From Bacteroidales bacterium (GTDB lineage: Bacteria > Bacteroidota > Bacteroidia > Bacteroidales > P3), in NCBI GenBank assembly GCA_017545365.1, contig JAFWOP010000021.1, positions 1 to 6,430 of the forward strand: a stretch of DNA of 6,430 bases. The letters are read 5' to 3'. The stretch's first letter is position 1, and each line of letters begins with the position of its first letter. This document shows, piece after piece, positions 1 through 6,035 of the stretch. Under the pieces are notes generated by a model. It was not told the origin of the DNA and made no database searches. It saw only the letters and a list, made by a program, of their open reading frames with translations. Position numbers and translations under genes: made by a program.

Positions 1-1241
1 ATGTGGCGGTAGTCATTGGCGGTGATGGTGGTCACCACGTTGAGGTTGCTGATGGTCGTGGCATCGTCGGCTGTGGTGCCGCCCTTGACGCCGACGAAGG
101 GGGCGCAGTAGTTGTCGGCGGCGGTGGTGACGGTGAACGTCAGCGTATTGCCGCCGCCGTCGAAGTTGCCGCAGAAGGGGTTGTCGCCGCTGCCGGCCAT
201 GCGGGTGACGGTGATGTCGGCGCCGAGGCGGACGGTCTTGCCGCTGAAGCGGTTGTAGGTGTCGTTGTCGTTGAGGCAGTCGCAGAATACGTTCCAGCCC
301 GTGGCGGTCTTGATGGTGTAGGTGTCGCCGTCTTGCGAGAAGTGGGCGGGGTCGGGGGTGAAGGTGGCGGCTACGGCGACGTCGGCGGCGGGCATGGTGA
401 ACGCGCCGTCGGTGATGGTCACGTCGTCGCTGGCGTAGTCGTCGAAGAGGTAGCCAGCAGCGGGGTCGTCGTGGCCGAGGCTGACGGCGGTGCCGCTGTT
501 GTAGTAGCTGGTGGTGCCGACGGTGACGGTCGGCGTGGCCGTGGCGGTGCAGCCGGTGGCGGTGAGGGTATAGACGCGGCTGACGTTGGTGACGGTGTTG
601 CCAAAGTTGAAGCCTATGGCCTCGTTTTGGTTGCCGCCGTAGAAGTGGCAGTTGCTAAATCGTCCGTCGTAGATTTTGCCGACGATGGCACCGGCATTGC
701 CTGTGAATCCGTCGGGCAGGGTGACGGTGGGATTGATGACGGTGCAGTTGCTGACCTGCGTCGAGCTCACCTTAGTGAAGGCGACGATGGGGCCGACATA
801 GGTGTTCTTATAATCGGCCACGCTTGTGGAGACGGTGGGGCTGATGAGGACGATGTCGTGAAGGTTAGCCCCATGGACGCGGCCGAAGAGACCGCTGCAA
901 GTGAAGCCGCCTTCCGTGATGCTGGAAACGTTGAGGCCGCTGATGGTGTAGCCACCGCCGTCGTAGGTGCCGCTGAAATAGTTGTATTCGCTGTTGCCTA
1001 TCGGGGCGACGGCCTCGGTCAGCGTGATGTCGGCGGTCTGCTTGAAGGTCTTGCCGCTGGCGTTGTTGCCGCCGTTGACGTAGTTGGCGAGGTCAACGAG
1101 GTCTTGCGCGTCGCTGATTTCGTAGTAGCCGCCCGCCGAGTTGTACGTCAGGCCGCTGATGGCTTCCTGCGCCCACGCCCCCTGCGCGGTGAGCAGGATG
1201 ATTGCGAGGGCAGCGATGAATCTGCTGATGTTGTGTATCAT
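1..1241 (-). CDS. Secreted GLUG-repeat surface protein, C-terminus cut by window edge
   Basis: Last gene of the minus-strand operon; 413 residues are visible and no stop is reached before the window edge. Translation from the ATG at 1241 gives a clear Sec signal peptide (hydrophobic residues 8-19, cleavage expected after AWA at 24, giving a mature N-terminus QEA). Residues 40-105 form a GLUG-type module (YEISDAQDL start, DITL, SGTYDGGG at 90-97, then ISGL), followed by GLF-containing strands to about 220, as in the right-handed beta-helix/GLUG proteins of Bacteroidales. Residues 230-295 resemble a Listeria-Bacteroides type bacterial repeat (SYYNSGTAVSL, ending in FTMPAADVAVAATF). A second module starts near 306 (YTIKTATGW, ADITV, GNFDGGG at 358-364). 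The protein is probably exported and displayed, perhaps as an adhesin. No Shine-Dalgarno is seen, and the gap to the upstream gene is 37 bases. The exact ligand is unknown, and any C-terminal sorting domain lies outside the window. Confidence 0.85.
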   Translation of the reverse strand, partial: MIHNISRFIAALAIILLTAQGAWAQEAISGLTYNSAGGYYEISDAQDLVDLANYVNGGNNASGKTFKQTADITLTEAVAPIGNSEYNYFSGTYDGGGYTISGLNVSSITEGGFTCSGLFGRVHGANLHDIVLISPTVSTSVADYKNTYVGPIVAFTKVSSTQVSNCTVINPTVTLPDGFTGNAGAIVGKIYDGRFSNCHFYGGNQNEAIGFNFGNTVTNVSRVYTLTATGCTATATPTVTVGTTSYYNSGTAVSLGHDDPAAGYLFDDYASDDVTITDGAFTMPAADVAVAATFTPDPAHFSQDGDTYTIKTATGWNVFCDCLNDNDTYNRFSGKTVRLGADITVTRMAGSGDNPFCGNFDGGGNTLTFTVTTAADNYCAPFVGVKGGTTADDATTISNLNVVTTITANDYRH

Positions 1242-1278
1242 AATAATATAATGTATAATGTTTATTTGTTGTTGTCAA

Positions 1279-2049
1279 TCATTCCTTGTCGGCGCCGTCG
1301 GGCTGTGGTTCGTCGGACTTCTGCTTGCGGTGCATGGCGTGGCGGCGGGTGTAGTCGATGTTGTCGTTCAGTGCCCGGATGAGTGCGGCGTAGCGCTCGG
1401 GCTCGTCGCTGGTGGCGCAGAAGGCGTTGAGCAGGTAGATGAGGGTGCGGTACTCGGGGTAGATGGCCAGCCGGGCCTGCTTCATGGCGCCCTGGTCGGG
1501 AGTGGCGGCGCTGCGCTGGCTCATGAGCTGGCGGATGTCGGCGGCTATCTGTGCCAGCCGCTGCATGAGGGCGTCGATGCCGAGCTGCTGGCCGTACTGG
1601 CGTGCCTGTGCGTCGGCCTGGTACTCGCCGGTGAGCTGCTCCACCTTGCTCCACTCGGAGATCATGTTCTCCTGGGTGTCGATGCGGTACTTGCGCACCA
1701 TCTCATTGAGGTACTGTCCCTGCTGCTGGCGCTGTGGGTCGAAGGCCATGCGGAGGGCGGCGTCGAGCATGGCGCGCAGGGCGGTGACGAGCGAGTCGCC
1801 CTCCAGGTCGAGGGCGGCGATGTCGGCGGTCTCGGCGCGCTTCTGCTGGATGGCGTAGGCGGCGTCGAGCTGCTGGTAGGCCTGGCCGAAGGAGGTCATC
1901 TGCCGTGCGAGCTTGGCCGGTGCGGGGTTCTCGTCGGGGTCGAAGGCGGCGGCGAACTGGTCGTTAGTAAACTTGCAGGTGGCTACGCACACTGCGTTGC
2001 TGAGGTCGCGGATTGCGAGGTCCTCTACGAGGATTGGGAGTTGTTCCAT
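1279..2049 (-). CDS. DUF6261-like helical protein
   Basis: A 256-residue protein without a signal peptide or membrane segment, so probably cytoplasmic. It is almost entirely predicted helix, rich in Ala, Gln, Arg and Glu. Features that recall the DUF6261 proteins of Bacteroidetes are the spaced order RAETADIAALD (71-81), FDPQR (103-107), a Tyr-containing helix, a LGIDALMQRL helix (156-165), a QLMSQR turn, and a C-terminal YLLNAF...YAALIRALNDNID segment (205-232). The match is from memory of the family pattern, so it is tentative; the biochemical function of that family is not known to me. The tail from 240 is charged and probably disordered. It sits 48 bases after the fimbrillin-like gene and 37 before the GLUG gene, so it is likely co-transcribed. 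The start at 2049 is the first ATG of the frame and follows an AT-rich, SD-less leader. Confidence 0.75.
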   Translation of the reverse strand: MEQLPILVEDLAIRDLSNAVCVATCKFTNDQFAAAFDPDENPAPAKLARQMTSFGQAYQQLDAAYAIQQKRAETADIAALDLEGDSLVTALRAMLDAALRMAFDPQRQQQGQYLNEMVRKYRIDTQENMISEWSKVEQLTGEYQADAQARQYGQQLGIDALMQRLAQIAADIRQLMSQRSAATPDQGAMKQARLAIYPEYRTLIYLLNAFCATSDEPERYAALIRALNDNIDYTRRHAMHRKQKSDEPQPDGADKE

Positions 2050-2097
2050 TGTGTTACGTTTTTTTTTATTTTGTTTGTACTATAGTTTGTTTAATTA

Positions 2098-3381
2098 TCA
2101 TTTCTTGGCGACCGTCACCACGGCGACGGGGCGCAGGCGGTAGGCGGCGGTGGTGTTGGGGACGGTGGCCCATGACGTGCCGCCGAGTTTGTGGTAGCCG
2201 ATGCCGTTGTCGCTCTTGCGGAAGAGGTAGAACGCTCCGCTGAGACTGGCGTCGTCGGAGAGGAGTTTCGCCTCGACGAGCTGCATCTGCGACTTCGTGG
2301 GGAGTTCCCAGCCGGAGACGGCGGCGGTGCCGAGGGTGGCGAGGGCGGCAGAGACGGCGGCCTCGGTGCCCACGCACGTCGCTTCGCTGGGCGAGAGGAG
2401 GGTGAGCTCGGCGCTCTGGCCGTCGTCGGCGACGTCAGCGGCGAGGACGTAGCAGCCCTGGTAGGTGGAGCCGGCGGCGGGGTAGTCGGTGGGGGCGGTG
2501 TTATTGTCGTCATTGTCGGCGGTGGTACCGCCGACCACTGAACTTTCGTTGAAGGAGAAGCTGATGGTGCGCTCGCCGAGCCAGGTGGCTCCGGTGATGG
2601 TTCCCATGAGGGCGACGCCGACGGCCTCGGTGTAGGTGCCGTCGATGTTGATCTTATAGCCAGCCTCTAACTGGTCACTGGTGCTGTAGGTGTAGGTCTT
2701 GGTGGTTCCTCCGATGGTGATGTTCACTGATACGCTGGCGGGCTGGCTGCTGGGCGGGAGGAGGTAGGCACTGGCGGTGTTCTTCCATGTGCGACCGTCG
2801 CTCTGTTTGGCGAGGGCGATGGTCGAGCTGCCCGTAGTACCCGCATAATTGGCTCCTACCGTTATGTTCTGCCATAATGGGGCGAAGGTCACTGAGACCG
2901 CCGTCGCCGCGGTTGGTATCTTCTTTATTTCGACGTCCTGTATCATCATCACCTTGCGGGCGAGTCCCAGCGTCACGGTGTTCGTCCCGCCATCGACGAG
3001 GGTAGCGGTAGCACTTGCCGCCATGAGGTCTGTCATCGAGACACCTTCCTTTAATGTCAAGGCGGTACTGGTGGTGGCATCTTCTTTGGCAGGCAGGTTA
3101 TATGATGCCGAGGCAGCGCCGCCGATGGCATAGACGGAGTAGGTTCCCTCAGTGAGCGCAATGTTCAGCGTCTGCCCTGCATCGCCGATGGTCTGCACGG
3201 CGCGGCAGATGTCATTCTGAAAGACATACACCTGCACGGGGTAGGCCGCCACAGCGTCGTTCGTGCCACGGGTTGTCACCTGTAGCGTTGCATTGGGCGT
3301 CTGCAATTCCTCGTCTACAATTGATTTCTCGCACGCGGTGAGCACTACGGCAGCCATCGCTAATGCTAATATCTTTTTCAT
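2098..3381 (-). CDS. Fimbrillin/FimB-Mfa2-like lipoprotein with DUF1566-like C-terminal module
   Basis: A 427-residue lipoprotein: MKK start, hydrophobic core, lipobox LTAC with the lipidated Cys at 17, followed by EKSIVDEE, an acidic stretch of the kind that directs Bacteroidetes lipoproteins to the cell surface. Residues 30-275 look like the two-domain beta fold of FimB/Mfa2 or fimbrillin proteins: TTRG at 36-39, PVQVYVF (48-54), an ALTEGTYSVYAIGG segment (75-88), a LARKVMMIQDV strand (140-150), YLLPPSS (206-212), and LEAGYKINIDGTYTEA (238-253). After a D/N/T-rich linker (283-299) comes a separate domain, 300-427, with GWELPTKSQMQL (357-368), FYLFRKS and YRLRPVAVV near the end. This pattern resembles the DUF1566/FISUMP modules found at the ends of Bacteroidetes surface proteins. 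The protein is likely a fimbrial subunit, plausibly a tip adhesin. It starts 21 bases after the upstream lipoprotein gene. Confidence 0.85.
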   Translation of the reverse strand: MKKILALAMAAVVLTACEKSIVDEELQTPNATLQVTTRGTNDAVAAYPVQVYVFQNDICRAVQTIGDAGQTLNIALTEGTYSVYAIGGAASASYNLPAKEDATTSTALTLKEGVSMTDLMAASATATLVDGGTNTVTLGLARKVMMIQDVEIKKIPTAATAVSVTFAPLWQNITVGANYAGTTGSSTIALAKQSDGRTWKNTASAYLLPPSSQPASVSVNITIGGTTKTYTYSTSDQLEAGYKINIDGTYTEAVGVALMGTITGATWLGERTISFSFNESSVVGGTTADNDDNNTAPTDYPAAGSTYQGCYVLAADVADDGQSAELTLLSPSEATCVGTEAAVSAALATLGTAAVSGWELPTKSQMQLVEAKLLSDDASLSGAFYLFRKSDNGIGYHKLGGTSWATVPNTTAAYRLRPVAVVTVAKK

Positions 3382-3402
3382 AATTCGTGTAATTTGTTGT
3401 CG

Positions 3403-4302
3403 TTAGAAAGTATATCCATTCACGGCATCCCAGTCGGGGTCGGCGGTCATGCGGAAGTCCCCGCTGCCGGTCTGTCCCCCGCCGCCGCTACCGAAAAAAC
3501 TGCCGGTGTAGCGTGTCACCTGGTTGCGCACGACGGGGACGTTCTCGAAGATACGCTCCTTGATGGTGTTGTCGTTGGCATCGAGGGCGGTGACGGTGAG
3601 CTTGGTCAGCACGTCCTCCTCCGTATGCGGCAGGGTATAGATCTCATATACTCCGTCGGAGGCTACCGTCCGTATCTCCGTCTGCTTGCTATTTACGCAG
3701 CCGTAGCCGTCTTTCGGCGAGAATGTCGAGGAGCCTCCGACGTAGTAGAACTTAATCTTGGCGACATTGCTCGGCACCTCCTCATCCGTCAGCACCAGCC
3801 TAAACATCGCCACGGCGCGGGTGAGCGTCAGGTCATACGTCTGTTGCTCCGCTGTGACAACGAGGTCGCCGAAGTAAAAAAAGGTATCCGTCACCTTGTT
3901 GTTCGGAAACGTCACCTTCTCCGTGGAGGTAATCGTCGCCGACCCGTCGCAGCTGTGTGCCACGACCACCAGCTTATACGTCCCTGCCGCCAATGACAGC
4001 GCCACCGTGCCGTAGCCAGCATCCCCCTCCTTTTGGGCAATGCTCTTCACCTTCGTCCCGTCACCGTCGAAGATGGCGATGTTCAGGCGGGAACAGATGT
4101 CGGTGATGTCGGTGGCGGCGCGGGTAAACGCCTCCTGCTCAAACTGCGTGAAGCGGAGGATGACGTTGGCCTCCGACGGAGAAGCATCGGACACTGCGGC
4201 GGCATCATCGAGGAGGGGCTTCTCGCAGGCAGTGAGCATCGCCATCAAGACAAGCAGGATGGCCGTCAAGTGCAGATACGGAATGAATGTTTTATTATGC
4301 AT
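3403..4302 (-). CDS. FimB/Mfa2-family fimbrial lipoprotein
   Basis: A 299-residue lipoprotein with a long signal peptide (hydrophobic 11-23) and lipobox LTAC, Cys at 26, followed by EKPLLDDA. The body matches the FimB/Mfa2 pattern of Bacteroidales type V fimbriae: an early strand ANVILRF (45-51), an Arg-containing segment AFTRAA (58-63), then CSRLNIAIFDGDG (70-82), AAGTYKLVVVAHS (105-117), LTLTRAVAMFRLVL (158-171), KIKFYYVGG (182-190), and the closing VPVVRNQVTRYTGSFFG (255-271). In this family the protein anchors or caps the fimbria in the outer membrane; that role here is inferred from the family. A Gly-rich stretch (271-281) leads to the final DWDAVNGYTF. The gene begins 17 bases after the small membrane protein gene and is followed by the larger fimbrillin-like lipoprotein, so the set probably builds one structure. 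No Shine-Dalgarno is visible. Confidence 0.88.
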   Translation of the reverse strand: MHNKTFIPYLHLTAILLVLMAMLTACEKPLLDDAAAVSDASPSEANVILRFTQFEQEAFTRAATDITDICSRLNIAIFDGDGTKVKSIAQKEGDAGYGTVALSLAAGTYKLVVVAHSCDGSATITSTEKVTFPNNKVTDTFFYFGDLVVTAEQQTYDLTLTRAVAMFRLVLTDEEVPSNVAKIKFYYVGGSSTFSPKDGYGCVNSKQTEIRTVASDGVYEIYTLPHTEEDVLTKLTVTALDANDNTIKERIFENVPVVRNQVTRYTGSFFGSGGGGQTGSGDFRMTADPDWDAVNGYTF

Positions 4303-4319
4303 GATTCTTTAGTTTTTGG

Positions 4320-4640
4320 TCAGAGGTCGGTACGGGGTGTGCCGTCGTACTTGTCGAGGCGGAAGCCGTACTCGTAGATGTTGTAGAAGATGGCGATGAG
4401 CACTGCCATACCAGCGAGGAGGAGCAGCGTGTAGGGCCAGAGGGGACTCCAGCCCAGGTGCCAGTGGAGCAGACAGCCCGCACCGAGGATGACGAAGGCC
4501 AGGGCAATGAGCAGGCGAATGCGACGGTAGAAGGGGTAGATGGCGTAGTAGCCAAAGGAGCGCAGCATGCCGACGGCCATCAGCAGGCAGAGGAAGCCCG
4601 AAACGAGAAGGGCGACGTGGTAGAGTTGTTGTTCCATCAT
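4320..4640 (-). CDS. Small three-helix membrane protein, first gene of operon
   Basis: A 106-residue protein I do not recognise by name. It has three hydrophobic segments: residues 8-27, 42-59 and 68-87, joined by short Tyr/Arg-rich loops (YYAIYPFYRRIR, 31-42) and ending in a charged tail (YGFRLDKYDGTPRTDL). There is no cleavable signal or lipobox. It is the first gene after the divergent promoter, with only 17 bases to the fimbrial lipoprotein gene. Its layout, and a YRRIRLLIALAFVILGAGCL segment followed by LHWHLGW, resemble helices 1-3 of the membrane domain of the regulator encoded at 4888-6015 (RSRWLMFGGTALLGVQFVLQ then MALGL). It may therefore be a stand-alone version of that domain, perhaps a partner or modulator. 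That is inference from a visual alignment only. Two adjacent ATG codons exist; the first (4640) is used. Confidence 0.75.
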   Translation of the reverse strand: MMEQQLYHVALLVSGFLCLLMAVGMLRSFGYYAIYPFYRRIRLLIALAFVILGAGCLLHWHLGWSPLWPYTLLLLAGMAVLIAIFYNIYEYGFRLDKYDGTPRTDL

Positions 4641-4648
4641 TGTTTTTT

Positions 4649-4697
4649 ACGATTTGACGATTTACGATTTATTTACGATTTAATGATTTTACGATTT
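4649..4697. repeat. Five ACGATTT repeats in the fimbrial operon leader
   Basis: ACGATTT occurs at 4649-4655, 4657-4663, 4664-4670, 4675-4681 and 4691-4697, with a decayed copy near 4683-4689. The cluster falls in the predicted 5' leader of the minus-strand operon, where it would read as AAATCGT in the RNA. It may be a simple-sequence expansion of the kind scattered through Bacteroidales intergenic DNA, or it may affect translation of the first gene; the sequence alone does not decide. Confidence 0.6.
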
Positions 4698-4714
4698 ACG
4701 TTTGATCGACGGTG

Positions 4715-4722
4715 CAAAAATA
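4715..4722 (-). promoter_or_regulatory. -7 box of the fimbrial operon promoter
   Basis: Read on the minus strand this is TATTTTTG, a perfect fit to the Bacteroidetes -7 consensus TAnnTTTG. Transcription should start near 4710, giving a leader of about 70 nucleotides before the ATG at 4640. At the expected -33 position (about 4742-4745) there is no TTTG. Instead the first copy of the direct repeat begins there, which fits a promoter that needs an activator bound next to or over the -33 region. Confidence 0.6.
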
Positions 4723-4741
4723 CACTTTATGCTTGGAAAAA

Positions 4742-4801
4742 GGTGTGTCAGAAACGCGAATGGTGTGTCAGAAACGCGAGGAAGGTGTGTCAATTCGTCG
4801 A
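4742..4801. repeat. Three direct repeats, candidate operator
   Basis: GGTGTGTCAGAAACGCGA occurs exactly at 4742-4759 and 4762-4779. A diverged third copy, GGTGTGTCAATTCGTCGA, lies at 4784-4801. Spacings are 20 and 22 bases, about two helical turns, so bound proteins would line up on one face of the DNA. The block lies between the two divergent -7 boxes and its left edge meets the expected -33 of the minus-strand promoter. This is the usual layout for an AraC-type activator site, and the neighbouring regulator is the obvious candidate to bind. Confidence 0.65.
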
Positions 4802-4811
4802 ATTTACACAC
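4785..4811. promoter_or_regulatory. 27-base near-perfect palindrome, candidate operator
   Basis: GTGTGTCAATTCG at 4785-4797 mirrors CGAATTTACACAC at 4799-4811 around the central T4798, with 12 of 13 positions complementary (the mismatch is 4791/4805). The left arm is the third copy of the direct repeat, so the region has three half-sites in one orientation and one in the other. The right edge lies just upstream of the expected -33 of the regulator's promoter, so binding here could repress or activate the regulator's own gene. A five-T run follows, but a terminator role is unlikely because no gene leads into it. Confidence 0.55.
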
Positions 4812-4840
4812 TTTTTCCCGCTTTTTTACCAAAAAAGTTG

Positions 4841-4848
4841 TAACTTTG
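4841..4848 (+). promoter_or_regulatory. -7 box of the regulator promoter
   Basis: TAACTTTG fits the Bacteroidetes -7 consensus TAnnTTTG exactly. Transcription would begin near 4854, leaving about 34 nucleotides before the ATG at 4888. The -33 region (about 4817-4821) lacks a clear TTTG and is T-rich. The promoter lies downstream of the palindrome, which suggests autoregulation. Confidence 0.6.
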
Positions 4849-4887
4849 CAGGCTGAAAGCCGCCATGTCGGCTATCGAGGATAGAAT

Positions 4888-6015
4888 ATGGAATTGATGC
4901 AATTTACAGCTATTGTGCTGATGATAGGACTGACGCTGAAGCTCCTGCTGCTGCCCCGGCGGGTGGAGGAGAACAACGTGACGGGCAGGAGCCGCTGGCT
5001 GATGTTCGGCGGCACGGCACTGCTGGGCGTGCAGTTCGTGCTGCAGATGGCGCTGGGTTTGCGTGCACAGGGCGTGACGCAGGCCGTGATGCTCAACCTG
5101 ACGGTGTTCACGCTCGTATCGTGGCTGCTGTCGCTCGCCATACTTCGGCTGCTGACACAAGGAAGACTGAGCCGTATGGATGCGTGGCTCGGCGGCGGGG
5201 TGTGGGCTGTGGAGACCGTGCTGATAGCGGCGGCGGCAATGACCGACGGCGAGACGCTGCTGAGCGGCAGCCACCGTCTGCGGACAGCAGAGCAGGTGGG
5301 CAGCATCATCTACTTCGCCATGCAGTGCTACTATACGGTGCGCGTTGTCACGCTCTTGCGGCGCATGCGCCGCAGTCTGAGCGACTACTACGACTACGAC
5401 ATCAGCCAGCGCATAGAGTGGATGCAGGTGAGCATCTGGGTGCTGTCCTTGCTGTCGCTGTTCGTGCCCGCCGTCATCTTCGCCCCCGGACGATGGCTGA
5501 TGGGCTTCGCAGTAGTGTTCTTCTATGGTATATGGTATCTTGTGGACAGTTTCTGCGACTATGTGAAGAGCAGCATGCCGCGCAAGGTGGAAGAAAGTGA
5601 AGAATTAAGAATGAAGAGTGAAGAATTTGCTGCCGCCGATAGTGACGGTAATGGTAATGGTGCAGGAACCGGACTGGCCGACGAGCAGCAGGAGCGTGTG
5701 ACTGCCGCCATCGCCCAATGGACGGCTCAGGGCGGCCACAGGAAGAGCGGTCTGAACAAGTCGATGGTTGCCGGACAGATGGGTGTGTCGGTCAATCTGC
5801 TGAGCCAATGGCTGCGTCACCGAAACCAGAATTTCTGGGACTGGCTCTCCGACCTACGCATCGAGGAGGCCAAGCGCATCATCCGCCAGCACCCCGACTG
5901 GACCAACGAGGCCATAGCCGACCACTGCGGCTTCAACGACCGCAGCGCCTTCCAGAAAAAATTCAAGGAGAAGACGGGCATGACCCCGACAGGATGGGCA
6001 GAGCAGGGGGAGTAG
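4888..6015 (+). CDS. Membrane-embedded AraC-family transcriptional regulator
   Basis: A 375-residue protein combining a multi-pass membrane domain with a DNA-binding domain. Hydrophobic segments lie near 5-23, 37-58, 67-89, 99-118, 136-157, 181-199 and 202-226, suggesting seven helices. A linker (231-268) is first Glu/Lys-rich, then Gly/Asn-rich (DSDGNGNGAGTG). Residues 270-372 are an AraC-type double helix-turn-helix: helix pair one around LNKSMVAGQMGVSVNLLSQW (289-308) and pair two around NEAIADHCGFNDRSAFQKKF (340-359), closing with EKTGMTP, the usual AraC signature. It probably senses a membrane or envelope signal and controls the divergent fimbrial operon through the repeats at 4742-4811; this rests on position, not proof. 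The start is fixed by an in-frame TAG at 4882-4884. A GAGG seven bases upstream of the ATG is a rare Shine-Dalgarno-like site for this phylum. Confidence 0.9.
   Translation: MELMQFTAIVLMIGLTLKLLLLPRRVEENNVTGRSRWLMFGGTALLGVQFVLQMALGLRAQGVTQAVMLNLTVFTLVSWLLSLAILRLLTQGRLSRMDAWLGGGVWAVETVLIAAAAMTDGETLLSGSHRLRTAEQVGSIIYFAMQCYYTVRVVTLLRRMRRSLSDYYDYDISQRIEWMQVSIWVLSLLSLFVPAVIFAPGRWLMGFAVVFFYGIWYLVDSFCDYVKSSMPRKVEESEELRMKSEEFAAADSDGNGNGAGTGLADEQQERVTAAIAQWTAQGGHRKSGLNKSMVAGQMGVSVNLLSQWLRHRNQNFWDWLSDLRIEEAKRIIRQHPDWTNEAIADHCGFNDRSAFQKKFKEKTGMTPTGWAEQGE
5596..5627 (+). repeat. In-frame 21-base direct repeat in the regulator linker
   Basis: AGTGAAGAATT occurs at 5596-5606 and 5617-5627, exactly 21 bases (seven codons) apart, with AAGAATGAAG-like sequence between. 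The stretch is AT-rich while the gene around it is GC-rich. It encodes SEELRMKSEEF (237-247), the acidic part of the linker between the membrane domain and the DNA-binding domain. Confidence 0.7.
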
Positions 6016-6035
6016 CATACATATTAAAAGAAACG

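Noticed and set aside
3..1382. Long plus-strand open frame of 459 codons
   Set aside because: It is antisense to the GLUG gene; its product is a monotonous Gly/Val/Ala/Asp-rich string, as expected from the mirror of a GC-rich gene. The minus-strand reading has a signal peptide and recognisable modules.
1258..2085. Plus-strand open frame of 275 codons
   Set aside because: Antisense to the DUF6261-like gene, with low-complexity Leu/Val/Gly composition and no domain features; the minus-strand protein is better supported by composition and operon context.
4743..4811. Possible invertible promoter (phase-variable inverton)
   Set aside because: Inverted GTGTGTCA/TTACACAC elements exist, but neither -7 box lies between them, the matching arms are short, and no recombinase gene is in the window. 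An operator explains the pattern better.
4785..4816. Palindrome plus T-run as an intrinsic terminator
   Set aside because: It would act on plus-strand transcripts, but no plus-strand gene lies upstream, the stem is AT-rich in its inner half, and the left arm belongs to a direct-repeat series, which points to protein binding.
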